DNA of 64,000 nucleotides from Fistulifera solaris (taxonomy: Eukaryota; Bacillariophyta; Bacillariophyceae; Naviculales; Stauroneidaceae): the NCBI GenBank assembly GCA_030295235.1, contig AP026148.1, forward strand, positions 310,001 through 374,000, given 5' to 3'. The notes under the pieces were generated by a model. That model ran no database searches. It saw only the letters and a program-made list of their open reading frames with translations, and had not been told where the DNA came from. This document shows, one piece after another, positions 23,567-35,604 of the stretch. The position numbers were made by a program, and so were the translations under genes. Position 1 is the stretch's first letter. Each line of letters opens with the position of its first letter.

Positions 23567-26016
23567 ATGGCGACTGCTTACATGGATAGCAATCTACGGT
23601 CTGTCACACCCGCTATATCGAACTCAAGGTATGCGGGACGATTTCCCTCGGCCGGCCGCGGACAACAACCCGATCATGCTGGAGGATACACTCGACGTGA
23701 TGATACAATGGACGCGAGAGTGCCGTCGAGTACTGGTTTGATTCGATTAACGCTCAAGAAACCCATGGGGATCGTTTTTGAACCGATGTATGACCCGAAT
23801 CAACCGTCGGTGCAACGCGGAGTGCGCATTTGCGATTTACCCCGAACGGGCGCGGCGGCCTTGTCGCGAAAGCTGCAAATTGGTGATGAATTGCTGCAGA
23901 TTAATGAAACGACCGTGTCGCGAATGACATTCGATGAGATTATGGATTTCATCATCGAAGCCGATCCCGAATCTGTGAACCTCCTATTTCGTCGTCCAAA
24001 ACAGGAAGCACTCCAAGCGAGGCAAGGAGTACAGCAAAAGCCGAATGCGGCGACTAACAAAGATACGACGAGCACCGTCAAATGGGATGAAGCTGTGGAT
24101 ACCGAAAAGTCAAAAGACAAAAAGGGCGCCAAATACTCACGCAAGAAGAGAGCAAAGAAAGGATCCGTAAGTGAGGAAGAAGAAACATTGCAGAGCTCCG
24201 TTGCTGATTCGTACGAAAAGAGGGGACGACGCAAGAAGAACAAGTCGAGGCGAGGTGGTCCCTATGAGTCGGAATCGTTTTTGGACTTGCTGATCGATAC
24301 GATCTGCTCAAATACAAATGGGATCTGTCGCGACATTTACCGCAAAGATGACGATTATTCATATGAGGACGATAGTATGAGTGAATTTGACGAAGAAACT
24401 TACGCTACTTACGAAGAATCCATTGAGCGCCGGCCAGATAAATCGTCCAAGAAGAAATCAAAATACGATGATGAAACAGACATGGAATCAAGACGAAACC
24501 GCCGAAAAGAATCAAAGAACAAAGGCAGAGGGAGTTCGAAAAAGTACGAAGATGATGGAACTCTCGAAACTGTTGAGTCTTCGGATCGCTTGAAAGACGA
24601 GCGCCGAATGGCTCCGACTTCTCAACCGCATGGCCTGGTGCCGGAGCCTAAGTTGCAAATGCACTCACCCCCGATTCTTCCCGTCATTGTTGGCGAGGGA
24701 GATGACGAGATTAACCGTGCACCCATTCGAGAGCTGGAATATGAAGATGACAATGGAGCGGACGTTTCGGTGATGGAAAGCTTGGGTGGGCCATCACTTC
24801 TCATCGAGAAACAACGTACGGCAGCGCTTCAGTCACCTCAGCAATCTCAAACAGTCCCAAAAGAAATCATCGACAATTACGGATTGGATTATCTACCTGC
24901 ATATGGAATGACAAGGACACAAACCATTCAAAACGATCCTATCAAGTTTTATTCACATGTCGTAAAGCAACTATTGGAGAAGAACGAACCGGAAAAAGTG
25001 CGACTGCTGGATAAGCTTATGGCCAAGTACAAAGGCCGCGAAGACCATCTTGTTCAAAAACTGTCTGTACGCTACGACAAAGCTTCTGGTGGAGAAGTTG
25101 CTCAAAATGATAATCAGGACCCAAGTCGTGATGAAGTTGAATTCAGCGACGCTGTGAAGAAGTCAAAGGAAAGCTACAATGCTGCGGCCGCCGTTAACAT
25201 GGCGAGGGATCGCATGCACGCTGTTTCGCCGATTGGAGGTGGAATGCGTGACGATTGGCCAGAAAAAGAACATAAAGAAGAAGAGTATGATGATGTTCCG
25301 GAAGAAGGCAATTCCGTTAGTGGCTCCGAGTATTCTGGCGATTCTGTGGATGGCACCTCACCTGCGGTGATTGCCCAAGTATCTGAATTATTGAATTACG
25401 TGTATGGCAAGACATCGGTACCGGGACAGATTGACCGCGTTTCAACAATTATGCGTGCGTACGAGGGTCGCGAGGGAGTGCTTTTGGAGCTTTTGGAAAC
25501 CAAGGCGCTGATCAAGGCCAACAAAGAGAAAGAAAGTGAGGCTGACCTTCCGTCTTTCTTACGAAATTCCAATTCTTCACAAGCTTCACGGAATGCCGAG
25601 GATTTGAGTGGAGGAGGAAGTCTTCCACCAGTGACACCCATGGCCGCCACGCAAGGACAAGGGACGCTCATCAACGACGATATTTCCTCCATGAGCGGGG
25701 TCTCCAACCCGGCACCCGAGCCATATAACAGCAAGTATGGAATGGTAAGTTGCGCTACTTTGTTGATCGAATGATCTCATTAAATTTGTTCCTTACTAAC
25801 CATTCTTCTTTTTAGAATGAATATTCTCAGAAAGTAATGTCAGAGGATGAAGACACGGGACTGGAAGCTCCACGAACAGCCTCGTCTAAGGAGAGAAGTA
25901 GCGAATCTTCTCTGGACAAGGACAAGAAAAAGAAGAAGGGTCTATTCGGAGGGTTATTTGGGAAGAAGAAGGGTAAAGAGACTTCTCGGCCATCCTCGCG
26001 AATGAAAAAGCGCTGA
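23567..26016 (+). CDS. PDZ-domain protein with basic and acidic low-complexity regions, two exons
   Basis: Exons 23567-25744 and 25816-26016 (71-nt intron, GTAAGT...TTTTTAG), 792 residues. The ATG at 23567 sits in CACCATGG, a strong context. A PDZ domain spans about residues 52-143 (LTLKKPMGIVFEP, GVRICDLPRTGAAA, LQIGDELLQINETTV, VNLLFRRP). A long Lys/Glu-rich region follows. Two related helical segments (about 460-505 and 610-655) share the pattern of a helix, then Y-(K/E)-GRE, then leucine-rich. The C-terminal exon ends in a basic Gly-Lys tail (GLFGGLFGKKKGK), possibly membrane-binding. A scaffold role is inferred. No enzyme motif is seen. Confidence 0.78.
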
Positions 26017-26511
26017 AGTGTGGAATAATATTTATATAGACTTGTTTCGTGCTCATGTATCATAGTATGCAAGGTGATATTCTTCGCAACTTCACTTCTT
26101 AATAACAATTCATTTTCTTCCATCTCTTATGACTTAATCTTTTTTTTCCTTTTGCGGTTAGTTTGGCGGTATCGAGTTAGCTATTGAATGATGTATCTTT
26201 TCTTCCGATGATTCACGATCCTAGTGAGATTGATCATTGCAACTTCCATAAAAAGGAGATGAGAAACCAGTGTCGTTGGGAATATTACAGTTGCGACGTC
26301 GTGCATCTTAGGGAATGTACCTTATCCTTAAACGACTCGAACTTCCTGAGATCTTTTCGCACGCGAGATGATTCGAACCCGAGGAACATCACGAAACTTC
26401 AACCTGTTATTGCTCTCACAAGCGTTCCTAATATTATTCTTCGTTACGGTAGGAAAACGTTGCTTGCATTGATTTGATTTGATTTGATTTGATTTGATTC
26501 AATTCCGAACA
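26017..26511. other. Intergenic, upstream of the SOUL gene
   Basis: Holds the pentanucleotide array at 26469-26499 just before the start codon. Nothing else is supported. Confidence 0.45.
26469..26499. repeat. (GATTT)n microsatellite in the SOUL gene leader
   Basis: Five perfect GATTT units plus partial ends, finishing 12 bp before the ATG at 26512, so very likely transcribed as 5' UTR. Confidence 0.85.
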
Positions 26512-27924
26512 ATGCGACTTCTTTTATTGCTGCCAGTCGTTTCGACGGCGTGGGTGATGCCTTGGAGAAGAAATCCCCACCAGGCCACAACGTTGGCTTC
26601 CTCCATGACGGATGATTTTGCGAATTTTGCAGCATCGTTAGAAGAAGAAACAGACACCCGTTCAACCATCACCAGTTCTTCTGCAACGAAAGATCCTATA
26701 ACCAAAAACAAATCATGGCAAGAAGATCTAGACGAATTTCTCAATCCTATGACACCCGCAGCGAGGAAACAAGTCTTGTTGAGCGATCTGGCCGGTGCGA
26801 ATTCGGATATTCAAGCGAGTATTCAATCGGCACTGCGCGATGGAACGGTACGTTTCGTTTTCTTTTTTTTGTGCTTTGAGAATTGAAAAGCCCATTCATC
26901 TCACGCTTCCCCATACTGCAGATTGATCCTCTACTGACACCACGGGGCAAACGACTGCAAGAGGGAACTCGTGCGGTCGCTCGACAAGTGGTCAGTGATA
27001 TTTTACCATCCTTGGCGAGTTCATTTCCTCCACCTTCGGTATCACAAGGACTCTTTCCTCCTCCGCCTTTTCCTTTTCCACCGGCGGAAGATATCAATCG
27101 TCTGGGAACACGTGTCTTCAATGCGTTACAGAACCAAATTCAAACGGGCTTGAAAAATTTACAAGAAGATTTGCAGGATCCGACGACCCGTATTCCGCAA
27201 CGATTGTCGCAACAAACGGAAGAAATATTACAAGAAGCGGGGAATGTATTCTCGGAGACACCTGCAGGTTTGAAAGAACCACCTTACACGGTGGTCGCGA
27301 CGACTGAAGCCTACGAGATTCGTGATTATGAAGGTTATAAAGTGGCGATTACCAATATGATGATGACGGGGACGGACGACCCTTACTTTACCCCCCAATA
27401 CGAGTAACTTAGCTGAGCAAGGCCGAGCCTTCAACTCTTTGGCGGCTTATCTCTTTGGAGCCAATCGACAAAAAGAAGTCTTGGATATGACCACGCCTGT
27501 GACCACCACCATGTCCGGCGAAATGCGTTTTTATATTGATAGCATCAATCCTCCCGAGCCGTTGGAACAAGATGAAAGCAAGAATGTATACGAGACGGAT
27601 ACGATTCGTATTGAGGAAATTCCTCCCGCTCGTTTAGCGGTGCGTCGGTTTTACGGATTTGTAACGCAAGGCGAAGTGGCGCGACAAAAGGAAGCGTTAT
27701 TGACGGCTTTGGCTCTCGATGGAGACTACGAATTGGACGTCGCACACGGACAAACCGTGAAGCATCTCATATTCCAATACAATCCACCTTACACCATTCC
27801 GGTCGTTCGCCGCAACGAAATCGCGGTTCCCATTAGTCGCGTCAGTGAAGTTGAGGCGCAAGAAAGCGCCGATCGAATTTCCGAAAATTGGATCTCTCCT
27901 TCGGACGGCGAGTCGGAGAGCTAA
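26512..27924 (+). CDS. SOUL heme-binding family protein, probably plastid-targeted, two exons
   Basis: Exons 26512-26847 and 26922-27924 (74-nt intron, GTACGT...CTGCAG). The N-terminus is a signal peptide ending STAW-VM, a variant plastid motif with Trp at +1. After an acidic region and a Pro-rich segment, the C-terminal 200 residues form a SOUL domain: PPYTVVATTEAYEIRDYEGY, the block NSLAAYLFGANRQKEVLDMTTPV, PPARLAVRRFYGF, and a C-terminal YNPPYTIPVVRRNE. SOUL proteins bind heme or tetrapyrroles; plastoglobule members occur in plants. The frame breaks in a C6 run at 27391-27396. Removing one base gives 445 residues and restores the conserved block. Confidence 0.85.
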
Positions 27925-28121
27925 TCCGATTTTTCTTTAGCAACCCGAAACGCCCGTGTTACAAAACCATAATGTAAATTGAAAAAGTAGACGTTGTCAC
28001 ATCTTTACTACAAGAATACGCGTACAGCCTGGTGTTTCTCATTTAGTTCTCTTTCTCAATCAATACTTGAAACTTTGTTCAATTATTTGTCAGCGTATCT
28101 CGTTAATTATCTTTCGGCAAC

Positions 28122-29549
28122 TCAGAATCCGAAATACTTATCTCCGCCATCGTAGGCCGGGTCTCGTTTTCGAAAACCGGTTTCAAACACCACACCCGAC
28201 ACTTTCACACCGCAATCTTCAATCAGTGTTTCGGTCCAACATTTCATCCCAAACTTATTCTTCATGAGTCCGTGATAATGAAAGCGAAAAACGCTCCCTT
28301 CATCGTGAGTATCAATCGACAATAGTTCGACCGAAGATCCCAAAATATTCAAAGCCGTTTGGATGGACTCGACAATTTCTGGATCACATTCTCCTTTCCG
28401 TAAGGTTCCAACCAGTGTTTGATACTTTTCGTACGGAGCCCGCTGTTGTTGATGCCACGCCAGGGATACTTCTTCCGGCATCCATTCGGCATTTTTTGCA
28501 CGGGCCAATTCGACGGCTTTGACGCGGGCCCGGTGCGGATCGAGTGCATCAAAATCAGTTTTGTCTTGCGGGTCCGTGAATCGATTGTTGGTGTATTCTT
28601 TGGGTTCAAAGTACATTTGTTCCGGATAACCGTGCCAACGCGCCACGTGACGAGGAATCTCCATGTCGGGGAGGAAGGGATCGACGTAGGTTTCCATGAC
28701 TTCCAAGGACTTGCGGAATTGTACGACATCTTCATTGTATTGAATTTCGGGATCGCCTTTGGGGAATCGTTGCGGGACCATGGAATCATCTTTCGTCCGG
28801 GCATCAATCATGAAGGAATCGCGAGATCCCAAAATGGCGCGCGTATCCACCGGATTGGAAGGACCAAAGATGGGATCGTATCCAATTTCGACACCATCTT
28901 CATTTTTTTCGGTCTCCTCCAAATACTGTACATTCTCTTGATTCATGGCCGCAATGTTGGGATCCATTTCTCCCGACAAGGGATCCCATTCATAATCAAA
29001 TCGACTCCGCAAGTCTTGAATCGTCCAAGTTCCCAACGCATCCGCATCGATCGCATCCGGATCGTTGCTATCGAATTGGGCCTTTTCATCTTGTTCCAAA
29101 TTGCCGTAATTTTGGAGACCCTTGTAGGAGCGTTTTTTGTCCACAATTTCTTGTTCGATGCGGGCCTTGATGGCCAATTGTTCTTCCGTTTCAATAATAG
29201 CACCGGGACGTCCTCCCGTCAAATCACCCAACAAGCGTTCATCCACATGACGGGGAGCAAAATATTGTGGTGCATCGTCGGTAGTGCCGCGTAATTTGGA
29301 TGACGTGGCTGTTGAGACGGATGGTGTGGTTATCTCCTTGACGACGGTGGCTTTGGCTGTCTTGGCTGTTTTGGAGGATGTTGTGCTAGTTTTGCTCTTA
29401 CTTTTGTTCTTCTTCTTTTTATTATTATTGCTGCTGGATCCTTTGGGACTACTTTCGAGCGCGATCGATGTTCTTCCTCGGACACGAGAATGCGGAACCA
29501 TAAACGCCTGTGCCGTCAGGAACGAAAGAAGAACAATCGCTGCTTTCAT
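28122..29549 (-). CDS. Plastid-targeted conserved protein of unknown function
   Basis: 475 residues from ATG 29549. The signal peptide ends at AQAF-MV, a clear diatom plastid motif. A Ser/Lys-rich linker (about 35-85) is followed by a long soluble region rich in Asp, Tyr and Pro with a repeated theme of acidic turns (EWDPLSGEMDP, GYDPIFGPSNPVD). The C-terminus looks like a compact alpha/beta domain (SIDTHDEGSVFRFHYHGLMKNKFGMKCW). No catalytic family was recognised. The single uninterrupted frame and the import motif make it a confident gene. Confidence 0.72.
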   Translation of the reverse strand: MKAAIVLLSFLTAQAFMVPHSRVRGRTSIALESSPKGSSSNNNKKKKNKSKSKTSTTSSKTAKTAKATVVKEITTPSVSTATSSKLRGTTDDAPQYFAPRHVDERLLGDLTGGRPGAIIETEEQLAIKARIEQEIVDKKRSYKGLQNYGNLEQDEKAQFDSNDPDAIDADALGTWTIQDLRSRFDYEWDPLSGEMDPNIAAMNQENVQYLEETEKNEDGVEIGYDPIFGPSNPVDTRAILGSRDSFMIDARTKDDSMVPQRFPKGDPEIQYNEDVVQFRKSLEVMETYVDPFLPDMEIPRHVARWHGYPEQMYFEPKEYTNNRFTDPQDKTDFDALDPHRARVKAVELARAKNAEWMPEEVSLAWHQQQRAPYEKYQTLVGTLRKGECDPEIVESIQTALNILGSSVELLSIDTHDEGSVFRFHYHGLMKNKFGMKCWTETLIEDCGVKVSGVVFETGFRKRDPAYDGGDKYFGF

Positions 29550-29941
29550 TCTTTTTTTTCTGGTTGTGTAGGACGAGCGTGTTTAAAACTGTATCACTTA
29601 TTAGTTCTATAGATGCTTGTTGAATAGCTGCTTGTCGTTTCCTTTATTTACAAATGGAAAAGAAGATAGGGTCCGTTGATTGATTGACGTTGATGGGTCG
29701 AAGTCGAAGAACATCAACAAATAAAATCAAAATGGCGTGTTGTTTGTTGTGTGGTGCAGAATCGGCGTATCTGCCCTCTACTTGAAACACTACAGTGACC
29801 TTTTCAAGTGGTACTCACTTGCTTATTCCTACCCTTATACTTACTGTACTGCGGTTATCTGTGGTTATTTATTCGTCATTCCCTACGGACCTTTGGATAG
29901 ATAACTCTAGAGAGACTCTAGTTTCAACGAAACGATTCATT
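29550..29941. other. Intergenic, no gene seen
   Basis: 5' flank of the plastid protein and 3' flank of the ArgRS gene. No supported feature. Confidence 0.4.
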
Positions 29942-32336
29942 CTAAATACGCTTAATATGACGAATGCCCAACAAATCAAAGCACTGGTGCATGGCAAGTG
30001 TCGTGGCGTGACACAGCAACAAACGATTCGACATTTCGGGATCGCCCAACACGCGGCATTTCGTCACAAATTCCGAGGCCGCATTGGCGAGCTTGTACAC
30101 GTAATCACAAATGTGGTACGGATACAAGTCATCCAAGGTTTGTTCCATGACGTCGGCATATTTTTGTAAATGCAATACCAGGTTGCGTTCCGAGGGATGC
30201 GTAATTTTGATGGGGTGTTGGTGGCGCAGCAAGTCTTCCACGTCCACGTTGAATTCGGCCTTGGCCTTGGCGGCAATACTTTCCAAACGAACACGAGCGT
30301 ACAACAAATACACTGCCGTATCACCACTCGTCGAAAGCATTTCATCGTAACTGAACTTGTAACTGCTGGTCGGATTTCGGCGCAAATCGTAGTATTTGAC
30401 GGCTCCGTATCCAATGGCTTCCGCGACTTCGTGGACTTCCTCTTCGGTAATGTTGGCCTTGCCTTCTTGAATGCGTTCGCGTAATTTGCTTTCCATCCGA
30501 CTCACGGATTCGTCCAGCAAATCGACCAAGCGGACGGTTTCACCGGATCTGGTTTTGAAGCGTTTGCCATCTTCGCCGTTGACGGTCCCAAAACCAATGT
30601 GTTTCAATCGCTGACCACCCTGGAGCCAGCCAATTTCTTTGCCGCCCGCAAAGACCAATTTGAAGTGATCATTCTGACCTAGATCGGTAATGGCAATGAT
30701 ACGGTCGGCTTTCAATTCAAAGAGACGATACTTGAGAGCCGCCATGTCGGTGGAATCGTATCCGTAGCCACCATCGGATTTTTTGCAACATAAGGGGGAC
30801 TTTCATCCCTTCCACAAAGACACATTTGGCACCGCCTTCTTCAATCGACAAACGCCCCGCTTTCTCAAATTCTTCAATGACGGCAGGAATTTTGGGATTG
30901 TAAAAGGATTCGCCACATTCCTTGACGTTCACGTCGAGTCGCTGGTATACCTTTTCAAATTCCAAACGCGAAACATCACAGAGCATTTTCCATATTTTCA
31001 AACACTGCGGATCGCCCGACTGCAATTCCACCACGTTGGTTTGCGATGTCTTCTTAAAGTCCGCATCGGCATCAAAACGGGCCTTGGCGTTTTTGTAAAA
31101 TTCCGTCAAATCGGAAATATTGGGCAATGTGCCGTCGTTATCCTGGTCAATAACGTGCGGATATTCTTCTTTCAAATACTGAATGAGCATCCCAAATTGC
31201 GTGCCCCAATCACCGACATGATTCACGCGATGAACATAATGTCCGGCGGCTTCCAAAACACGACACACGGATTCACCGATAATAGTGGATCGTAAATGTC
31301 CCACGTGCATTTCCTTGGCAATGTTGGGGGACGAGAAATCCACGACACACGTTTCGTTTTGGGAAATGGGTGGAAAGGGTAATTTGCCGGCTGACAACCA
31401 CCCATTGATGTGTTGTTCCAAATACGTAGGTTGCAATCGACAGAGAACAAATCCGGGTCCGTTGACTTGCAAATCCATCAAGATGGGATGTTCCGATCCC
31501 ACACTTTGCACAATGGCTTGCGCGACATCTTGTGGTGATTTGTATTCCGACGACGAGCCCTGCTGCTTTTTCAAATAAGCAAAGGTCGGCATGGCCGCAT
31601 TGCATTGGAAATCACCATGTTGGGTATTTTGACAGGGTTGTGTAATATTTCCCGGTAACGAAATGTCATTTCCAAAGAGCTGGCGAATAATTTTATCAAA
31701 AATCAAATCCACCACTTTACTGAGACGCGGTTCGAAGCAAGCCAAAGCTTTTTGCGCCGTTGTCAACGCGGACTGATGGATTTGGACGTATTGTTGCACT
31801 TCCGGTGGAAAGGAGGCCGTAGGGAGGGTTGAAAGTGTCGTTAGGATACAAATATCGGCGACGGTCAAGGACGCACCCACCAATTGCGGTCGCGACAAGG
31901 ATTGCGCTAAATGTGTCAATCCGGTGAGAGGATCGACTCGTAGTACCGTTCGTTCCCATTCCAACCATTCTTCAATCATCATTTGTTCGGGAAAGGTTGT
32001 TTTGGAAGCTGAAAACGCAATGGCTTGGGCCATGGCATTTCCTCCGCCAAAGATAGTTTCGGTGCCGTACTGGAGGACGGCATGACGAGATGTGGCCGTT
32101 ACACCGGATACCAAGGGGACTTGATAAAGTTGGGCCGTCCAAAGGACTTTGAGTGACGCACTATCGTCCATGGAAGCATTCAATAACGTCCATTTGGGTA
32201 AAAAGACGGGAGTTTCGACAGAAGGGGCTTCGACGATGGGAGTCGTTGTCACTTTGTGACTGTTTTTGGCTTGAGCCTTTTCGGCTTTCTTTTGCATCTT
32301 TTTCTGCTGTCCTTTCGACAGTCCTTCTTCTGACAT
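29942..32336 (-). CDS. RARS: Arginyl-tRNA synthetase, cytosolic type with GST-C-like N-terminal extension
   Basis: Charges tRNA-Arg. A Lys/Gln-rich N-terminus and a GST C-terminal-like domain (about residues 40-180; LVGASLTVADICILTTL is typical) precede the class I core. The core shows the ArgRS N-terminal Add-1-type domain, SSPNIAKEMHVGHLRST (HIGH motif), the catalytic fold, FKTRSGETVRLVDLL (KMSKS equivalent) and an all-helical anticodon domain ending LLGIRHIKRI. No targeting peptide is present. One frame break lies in a T6 run at 30779-30784. Removing a base gives 797 residues and the conserved KSDGGYGYDSTD block. ATG at 32336. Confidence 0.95.
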
Positions 32337-32936
32337 TGTAGTTGTCGCGTTTTGTTACGAGATGAATGAATGGACGAATGAAGACTGGAAAAATCTCTCG
32401 TAGTGCAATTATTACTTGGAGAAGGAAAGATAAAACCAACCTGTCTCTCTCGTCTCTCGTTTCGACCACGAAATTCGGATATGTCGGACATCTGGACAGG
32501 CGATGCCATTTGAGGGTGTGACGTGGCACGTGGCAAACGAGTGCGCTTGGTCTGGTTTGTTGAGCTCAAACGACGAAACTTGTTTTTTTTTTCTATTGAT
32601 GATCTATCAGTCTATCAGTATTTAGCGATCATTTATCATTGGTGAGCTTGCGGTATTCATCACGGTCTTGATGTCCGTGCAACGCGAAGAGTGAACATGG
32701 CACATGGCACGATAAAACACTCATGACTGAAACCCAGTCGTAAAAAAAATCAACCGACACTACTGGTACGGAACTATATCGTAGCTTTTAATCGAACATA
32801 TTGCAGGAAGAACTAAGAAGTTGTTTGTCTAGCTACTCTATTTTTGAAAAGCAAACAACCAGCGGGATATCGCATAGCTGGCATTAGTACTACTCTTAAC
32901 AGGCTATTATTAGTATTGCTATTATTATTACAGTCA
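32337..32936. other. Intergenic, no gene seen
   Basis: 5' region of ArgRS and 3' region of the APH-like gene. No supported coding frame or RNA gene. Confidence 0.4.
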
Positions 32937-34099
32937 TTACAGTCGACTCGTATTCAAAGGCGGTGGATACTCCTGGAGTAGTTGTTGCGCCTGTTGCACA
33001 ATTTGGGGCAACAAGGCACCAACTTGTCCTGCCGCGGCACTACTCGCGACACCCTGTTGATAGCGTTGTGCGACCCCTTGCACAATGACCGCATTTTTGA
33101 AAAACAAAAGGATAAATAAAAGCCACTCCACGCCCACGCAGTGTCGAAATCGGGCTTACTGGGACAGTACATTTGCACGAGTTCGTGGCGCGAGGGAATG
33201 CCCGGTACCGTCCGACCGGCAATGCCGGAAATCCCCACATGGTCGGGAGCGATAAAATACATCATGGCGAGATTGGCGAGATCGCAAAGACCATCCCCGA
33301 GTGTACTGAGTTCCCAATCCAAAATGGCAATGATGCGAGGTTCGGTCGGATGAAACACCAAATTGTCCACTTTGAAGTCACCATGCAACAACGATATCTT
33401 GGATTGCGGACACTGTTGGGCATATCGGACCAATTGCTGGGCCAATGCGGGAATCATCAGGTTCGGATCCTCTTCGTTCATCATCAAAGTTGCCTGTCGA
33501 CGACTGACGGCCATTAATCGCTCCAATTGCCGTTCCACATACCGACCTGGTTTTCCATAATCAGCCAAACCCAATTGTTTCCAATCCACGGTATGATGCA
33601 AATTTTTCAGAACCGCAATAGTATTTTGAAAGGCGGCTCGTCGATCGTGTTCCGAAAGACCCGGCAAGGCCGGATCGGTAAAGATGCGTCCGGGCACAAA
33701 TTCCATAATATAAAATTCCGCACCCACTATGGATGTATCGGTACAATACGCATAGACCATGGGAACTGGCACGGATTGTGCCGGATATTGTTGATTGTGC
33801 TGTTGCAAGGCCCGCAAAATACGATATTCGCGATGCAAGGCGTGGGCAGATGCGTGGACTGTGATGGATGGTTTCTTTCGTAATACGAGTGTGCATTTGT
33901 CGAACATCAATTGATACGTAGGATTGGATTGTCCGAATCCGAATTGACGGATTGAAAGACGTGATTGTTGTGTTGGAAAAGGCGACAATCGAATTGACAA
34001 GTTTGGTTGTTGGGACATCCATTGACACAAGGAATCGACATCGAGAGGTTCGCGGACCGGAGTCGTCGCTTGACCCTGATCACCTTGTTGTTGTATCAT
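32937..34099 (-). CDS. Aminoglycoside-phosphotransferase-family kinase, ACAD10/11-like
   Basis: The kinase-like fold of the APH/choline-kinase superfamily as found at the N-terminus of ACAD10/11, here as a stand-alone protein. Seen: the N-lobe RQFGFGQSNPTYQL, ALHREYRILRAL, YIMEFVPGRIF, the catalytic LLHGDFKVDNLVFH (Brenner motif HGDxxxxN) and metal-binding ILDWELSTLGDGLCDLANL. In mammals ACAD10/11 phosphorylate 4-hydroxy fatty acyl-CoAs; the substrate here is inferred only. The C-terminus (FFKNAVIVQGVAQRYQQG) is in another frame. One base added in the A5 run at 33100-33104, or the T5 run next to it, gives 387 residues. ATG at 34099. The acyl-CoA dehydrogenase half is absent. Confidence 0.83.
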
Positions 34100-34563
34100 A
34101 ATGCTAGAAAGTTATTGTTTTTAACAAAAAATAATAATCATTAATGCTTATTATGAATGATTGGAAAGAAAATGTCATCCTCCCTGTCATGTCACGGTCA
34201 CATCGTTTGCGATGGGTTTCATTCCCGACCTAGCGGTACCACAAAGACAAAACAATGGTTATACACAAAACGAAAGTGTACATCCCATGACATTGTACGA
34301 AAGAGCGTATAGAATATAGTGAAAGAGATCGGCATTCCAACAGATAGTCACAATAAGTGATATCTATAAAAATGTAGTTGACTGGCACTCAAGTCAACCT
34401 CTTCCTTTCGAACCGGTTCGGTGCCCATCCGTCGCATTCCTGGTTGTTGGTATGGTGAGGACGACTAACTCGAAAAAGATATATATTATCCATTATTTGT
34501 TGTTGCAATTCATCTATCTATCTTTCTTGTATTATTCTTGTCATTTTTTTATTCTTGAAAGAC
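34100..34563. promoter_or_regulatory. Divergent region between the APH-like gene and the proteasome gene
   Basis: 464 bp shared by two divergent genes. No coding potential or clear motif beyond AT-rich patches. Confidence 0.4.
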
Positions 34564-35404
34564 ATGGATACTGTAATCGGAGTACAATACAAAGACGGTG
34601 GTGAGTGACTTCCATTTTGTTTGAATTGAGGCAGGAATTCTTCTTTGAGTTGTTGTTGTTGGTGTTGTTGGTGTTGTTGTTGTTTGAAAATGTTCAACTG
34701 ATTTTTTGATTTTGATTTCCTATAAATTACCTACAGTGATCATTGCTGCGGATCAAGCTAATGCACGATCAATTTTGATCTATCAGTCGAATTTGGATAA
34801 AATCAAACAACTCACGTCGCATTCTGCCATGGGTGTTTCGGGACCGAATTGTGATTTGGTGCAATTCACCGAGTAAGTTTGTCGACACAAGAACGCCATA
34901 AATTTTTTGTCCTATTTTTGGTTGGTTTGTGCGCCATCTCATCTCATTTCATTTCTCTCTCTCTTGAATAGATACATTTCGAAAAATTTGCAACTGTACG
35001 AACTCCGACATGAGGGTACCAAATTATCAACGAAAGCCCAAGCCAATTTTTGTCGCAATGAATTGGCGGTCGCTCTCCGCAAAGGTCCGTATCAAGTGAG
35101 TGCCTTGTTGGGAGGTTTTGATTTGACGACGCAAAAGCCGTCGTTGTATTATTTGGATTACATGGGCACGTTGCAAAAAGTCCCGTTCGGGGCCCAGGGT
35201 TACGCCCAATACTTTACCTTATCAACGATGGATCGAGAATATCGCGAGAATTTAGATGAAACGGCTGCACTCGACATAATCGGCAAGGCCATTCATGAAT
35301 TGCAGTCGCGGTTTTTGATCAAGCAGAACAATTTTATCATTAAAGTGATTGATCAAGATGGGGTACGAGTTCACAGTCAGGGTGCGGATCCGGCGGATAC
35401 GTAA
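34564..35404 (+). CDS. PSMB2: 20S proteasome subunit beta-4 (PSMB2/PRE1 type), three exons
   Basis: A non-catalytic beta subunit of the 20S core. Exons 34564-34600, 34737-34872 and 34972-35404; introns 136 nt and 99 nt (GTGAGT...CTACAG and GTAAGT...GAATAG), 201 residues. It starts MDTVIGVQYKDG directly, without the propeptide and catalytic Thr of beta-1, -2 and -5. Family marks: VQFTEYISKNLQLYELRHEG, ALLGGFDLTTQKPSLYYLDYMGTL, FGAQGYAQYFTLSTMDREY and IKVIDQDGVRV. Length matches the family (about 200). The first intron carries a GTT-rich microsatellite. Confidence 0.93.
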
Positions 35405-35604
35405 AGAATGAATAGTTTCTATCTAAGCTAAGTATAGTGCAAATGGATAGATACACGAATCCTCGTGTAGGTCGAAGGATGAGCCAAGAATGGTTTGAAA
35501 AAGAAGGAGATGATCATCGAGTTTGACGGAGGAGTCTTGAGTGCGTACGACTGACTCGTGATTCATTCGGTCTTGTTTGGAGTACAGTGTACAGTCCCTC
35601 GCAC

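Noticed and set aside
26350-26400. tRNA-like T-arm, GGGTTCGAATC on the minus strand
   Set aside because: The five-base stem does not pair, and no acceptor stem or anticodon arm is found around it.
28419-29294. Plus-strand open frame opposite the 475-aa plastid protein
   Set aside because: Antisense shadow of a gene with a clear import signal. No start context or domain of its own.
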